Assembly: GCA_035541255.1 (NCBI GenBank)
Contig: DATKNR010000179.1
Location: 1-61,376 of the forward strand
Source of the DNA: JOPF136 sp035541255
GTDB taxonomy: Bacteria; Acidobacteriota; Terriglobia; Acidiferrales; UBA7541
DNA length: 61,376 nt
Reading direction: 5' to 3'
Of the stretch, positions 60,801 through 61,376 are shown in pieces (within the stretch, counting starts at the first letter, position 1; each line of letters starts with the position of its first letter). The notes under the pieces were generated by a model, which ran no database searches, was not told the DNA's origin, and was given only the letters and a program-made list of their open reading frames with translations. The position numbers and the translations under genes are program-made.

Positions 60801-61376
60801 CACCACCGGCACGGGCACCGTGACGATTACCGGCACGTCAGGCAATCTCACAAGAACGACTACGATCACGCTGACGGTCATCGGGCCGCCTCTGCTCACG
60901 GTCTGGCTGGCCCAAGATATTGGCCAGGTGGGAATCACCGGTCATGCGACCTATGCCAACGGTGCCTTCACGGTTATGGGCGCGGGGACTTCGCTGTGGA
61001 ACTCGGCTGACGGGTTTTATTTCATGTATGAGCCTTTGTCGGGCGACGGCTCCATCGTCGCGCGGGTGCTGAGCCTCAGCCCCTCCAACGCCACCGCCGG
61101 AGTCCTGATCCGCGATTCGCTCGACGCCGGCGCCAGAAGTGCCTTCGTCGCCTACTACGCTTCGAAAATCTATTTCAACTACCGCTCCTCCACCGGCGGA
61201 GCCACCAGTCAGTCCAGCAACTCCGCTACTTCCAACCTGCCCTACTGGGTCAAGGTCTCGCGCAGCGGGAACACTCTGACCGCCTATGCCTCCCCCGACG
61301 GGGTCAACTGGGTGCTGTTCTCCAGCCAGACCATCAGCATGGGACAGAACGTCTATCTGGGACTGGGTGTCAGCAG
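57844..61376 (+). CDS. Secreted sedolisin (S53) protease with Ig-like repeats, 3' end outside window
   Basis: The frame opens at a GTG preceded by GAGGAGGAGG and stays open to the window end, at least 1177 codons. A signal peptide (LALAYLSAVFLALLFSSVSARAQ) is followed by a pro-kumamolisin activation domain (about 35-215). The S53 domain runs from about 240 to 715, with the catalytic Glu310 and Asp314 (EAILDAEW), the oxyanion Asp398 in AAGDSG and Ser593 in GGTSFSSP. Three 99-residue Ig-like repeats follow from residue 720, then a DUF1349/LamG-like domain (ADGFYFMYEPL, AGVLIRDSLDA). It is an acid-type exoprotease, probably surface- or polymer-targeted. Confidence 0.9.
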   Translation, partial: MFRKLALAYLSAVFLALLFSSVSARAQGQPAPHPRILQRIDEGNQVVLRGNTRAEANARNDRGLVADDLPMDHLLLQLRRSPEQEQALQHFLDDLQTKGSPAFHSWIAAQEFGARFGLAKQDLDAISSWLQAHGFTVNVVYPSGMAIDFSGTAGQVRQAFHTEIHRLDVKGEQHLANMSDPRIPSALAPVVAGIVSLHDFKPQVMHRMREQSPNFTFSGSNGPLYPLVPADLATIYNLNPLFAAGYSGQGQTIVVIEDTNVYNAADWYTFRSEFGLSSYSSGSFSTVHPAPATGVNNCINPGVFVPNDAEAILDAEWASAAAPSAAIQLASCADTLTTFGGLIAVQNLINSTSQPPAIISISYGQCEALNGEAANAAFNSAYQQAAAEGVSVFVAAGDSGAAGCDNGAPVATHGIGVNALASTPYNVAVGGTDFSDSYSGTNSNYWSSTNSSAFGSALSYIPEIPWNDSCAGQLASIYEGFPTPYGSAGFCNSNLGAYLHTTTAGGGGPSACATGSPSSSGVVSGTCQGWPKPSWQSVFGNPADGVRDTPDVSLFAANGLWRHYYVFCWSDVYYGGTACSGNPSGWSGAGGTSFSSPIMAGIQALVNQKAGAPQGNPNPAYYQLAANEYGANGSSACNSANGAAVADVCVFYDVTLGDMDVDCVGTFNCYLPSGTVGVLSTSSSLYQPSYGATSGWDFATGIGTVNAANLVNNWPSATPNFTLAVSPGSLFLTRGSTGTSTITVTPHNGFSGEVNFSATGLPLGVSASFSSNPTADSTTLTLTVDGTAAIGTVAVVITGTSDTLTNSTAISLTVNSVGNFTVAASPSSMNLFQGATGASTIAITPQNGFDAGVTLSASGLPSGVTASFSPNPATSTSTLTLTAASSALTGSFSPTITGTSGSLVSSTTITLTVTVPPTFTLSSSPGSLTVMQGTAGVGTITIVPQNGFTDSVNLSASGLPDGVAASFSPNPATSSSTFTLAASATATTGTGTVTITGTSGNLTRTTTITLTVIGPPLLTVWLAQDIGQVGITGHATYANGAFTVMGAGTSLWNSADGFYFMYEPLSGDGSIVARVLSLSPSNATAGVLIRDSLDAGARSAFVAYYASKIYFNYRSSTGGATSQSSNSATSNLPYWVKVSRSGNTLTAYASPDGVNWVLFSSQTISMGQNVYLGLGVS
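60001..60891 (+). repeat. Three tandem 297-bp coding repeats (Ig-like modules)
   Basis: Units begin at 60001, 60298 and 60595, each exactly 297 bases. They encode the pattern FTL-SPGSL, ITPQNGF, LSASGLPSGV and ASFSPNPA. The units are similar but clearly diverged, so the period is conserved without recent amplification. They lie between the protease domain and the C-terminal lectin-like domain. Confidence 0.85.

Noticed and set aside
1..61376. CRISPR array, tRNA, rRNA, insertion sequence, prophage or toxin-antitoxin system
   Set aside because: No regularly spaced direct repeats, tRNA-like TTCGAATCC arms, transposase, integrase or phage structural genes were found on reading both strands; only the coding repeats in the sedolisin are periodic.

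Overview
The window is about 61 kb of GC-rich DNA from a free-living aerobic bacterium, most probably a member of the Acidobacteriota. This assignment is an inference. It rests on an ADOP-type permease tail, an alternative complex III joined to a caa3-type oxidase with a Tat-extended fused ActB, sedolisin and Asp-box propeller exoproteins, tandem type I phosphodiesterases, and several small proteins of acidobacterial appearance. No rRNA, tRNA, IS element, prophage or CRISPR array was seen. Gene spacing is tight and ATGA overlaps are common.

Region 1 (1-7372) holds the end of an ABC permease and a signalling island. The island has a soluble hybrid histidine kinase, a translationally coupled protein with a degenerate receiver and an orphan DHp domain, a hidden antisense gene for a 60-residue four-cysteine protein, and two coupled SpoIIE/PP2C phosphatases (FHA-GAF-PP2C and GAF-GAF-PP2C) with no anti-sigma kinase or antagonist gene nearby. 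Region 2 (7386-20364) has a TMTC-like membrane protein with TPRs, an alpha/beta hydrolase, an orphan NtrC-type sigma54 activator with its own well-spaced -24/-12 promoter, a secreted 12-bladed-type Asp-box propeller, an OmpA-like barrel with Ig-like modules, and a divergent NtrC/NtrB-type two-component pair with a lipoprotein gene.

Region 3 (20427-23502) carries glycine oxidase and small or poorly known genes. Region 4 (23655-29330) is a compact co-directional cluster: ENPP-like phosphodiesterase, TPR plus YaiO-like barrel, HEAT-repeat membrane protein and processive GT2. It looks like a surface-polysaccharide locus. It faces a minus-strand group with an NtrY-like pseudokinase that has lost its catalytic histidine, then GalE and a TauE/SafE permease. 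Region 5 (33524-40559) has a tiny membrane protein, two type I phosphodiesterases, glycogen phosphorylase and a DUF4287/SRPBCC-like protein.

Region 6 (40567-53115, minus strand) is the respiratory operon. Read in transcription order it is ActC-ActA-ActB-ActD-ActE-ActF, an uncharacterised single-pass protein, SCO, then CtaC-CtaD-CtaE-CtaF. It encodes a quinol:cytochrome c oxidoreductase feeding a caa3 oxidase. Region 7 (53495-61376) has a LolA-like exported protein, a YoaK/DUF1275 protein, a 64-residue Cys-rich secreted peptide, a Tat-exported M20 amidohydrolase, a CDP-alcohol phosphatidyltransferase-like protein, and a very long sedolisin with three exact 297-bp-period Ig-like repeats that runs off the window.

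No classical defence or mobile system was seen. The most unusual items are the pseudokinase, the receiver/DHp-only protein, the polysaccharide cluster with its HEAT protein, and several unlisted small genes. Functions are read from motifs by eye; no database search was run.
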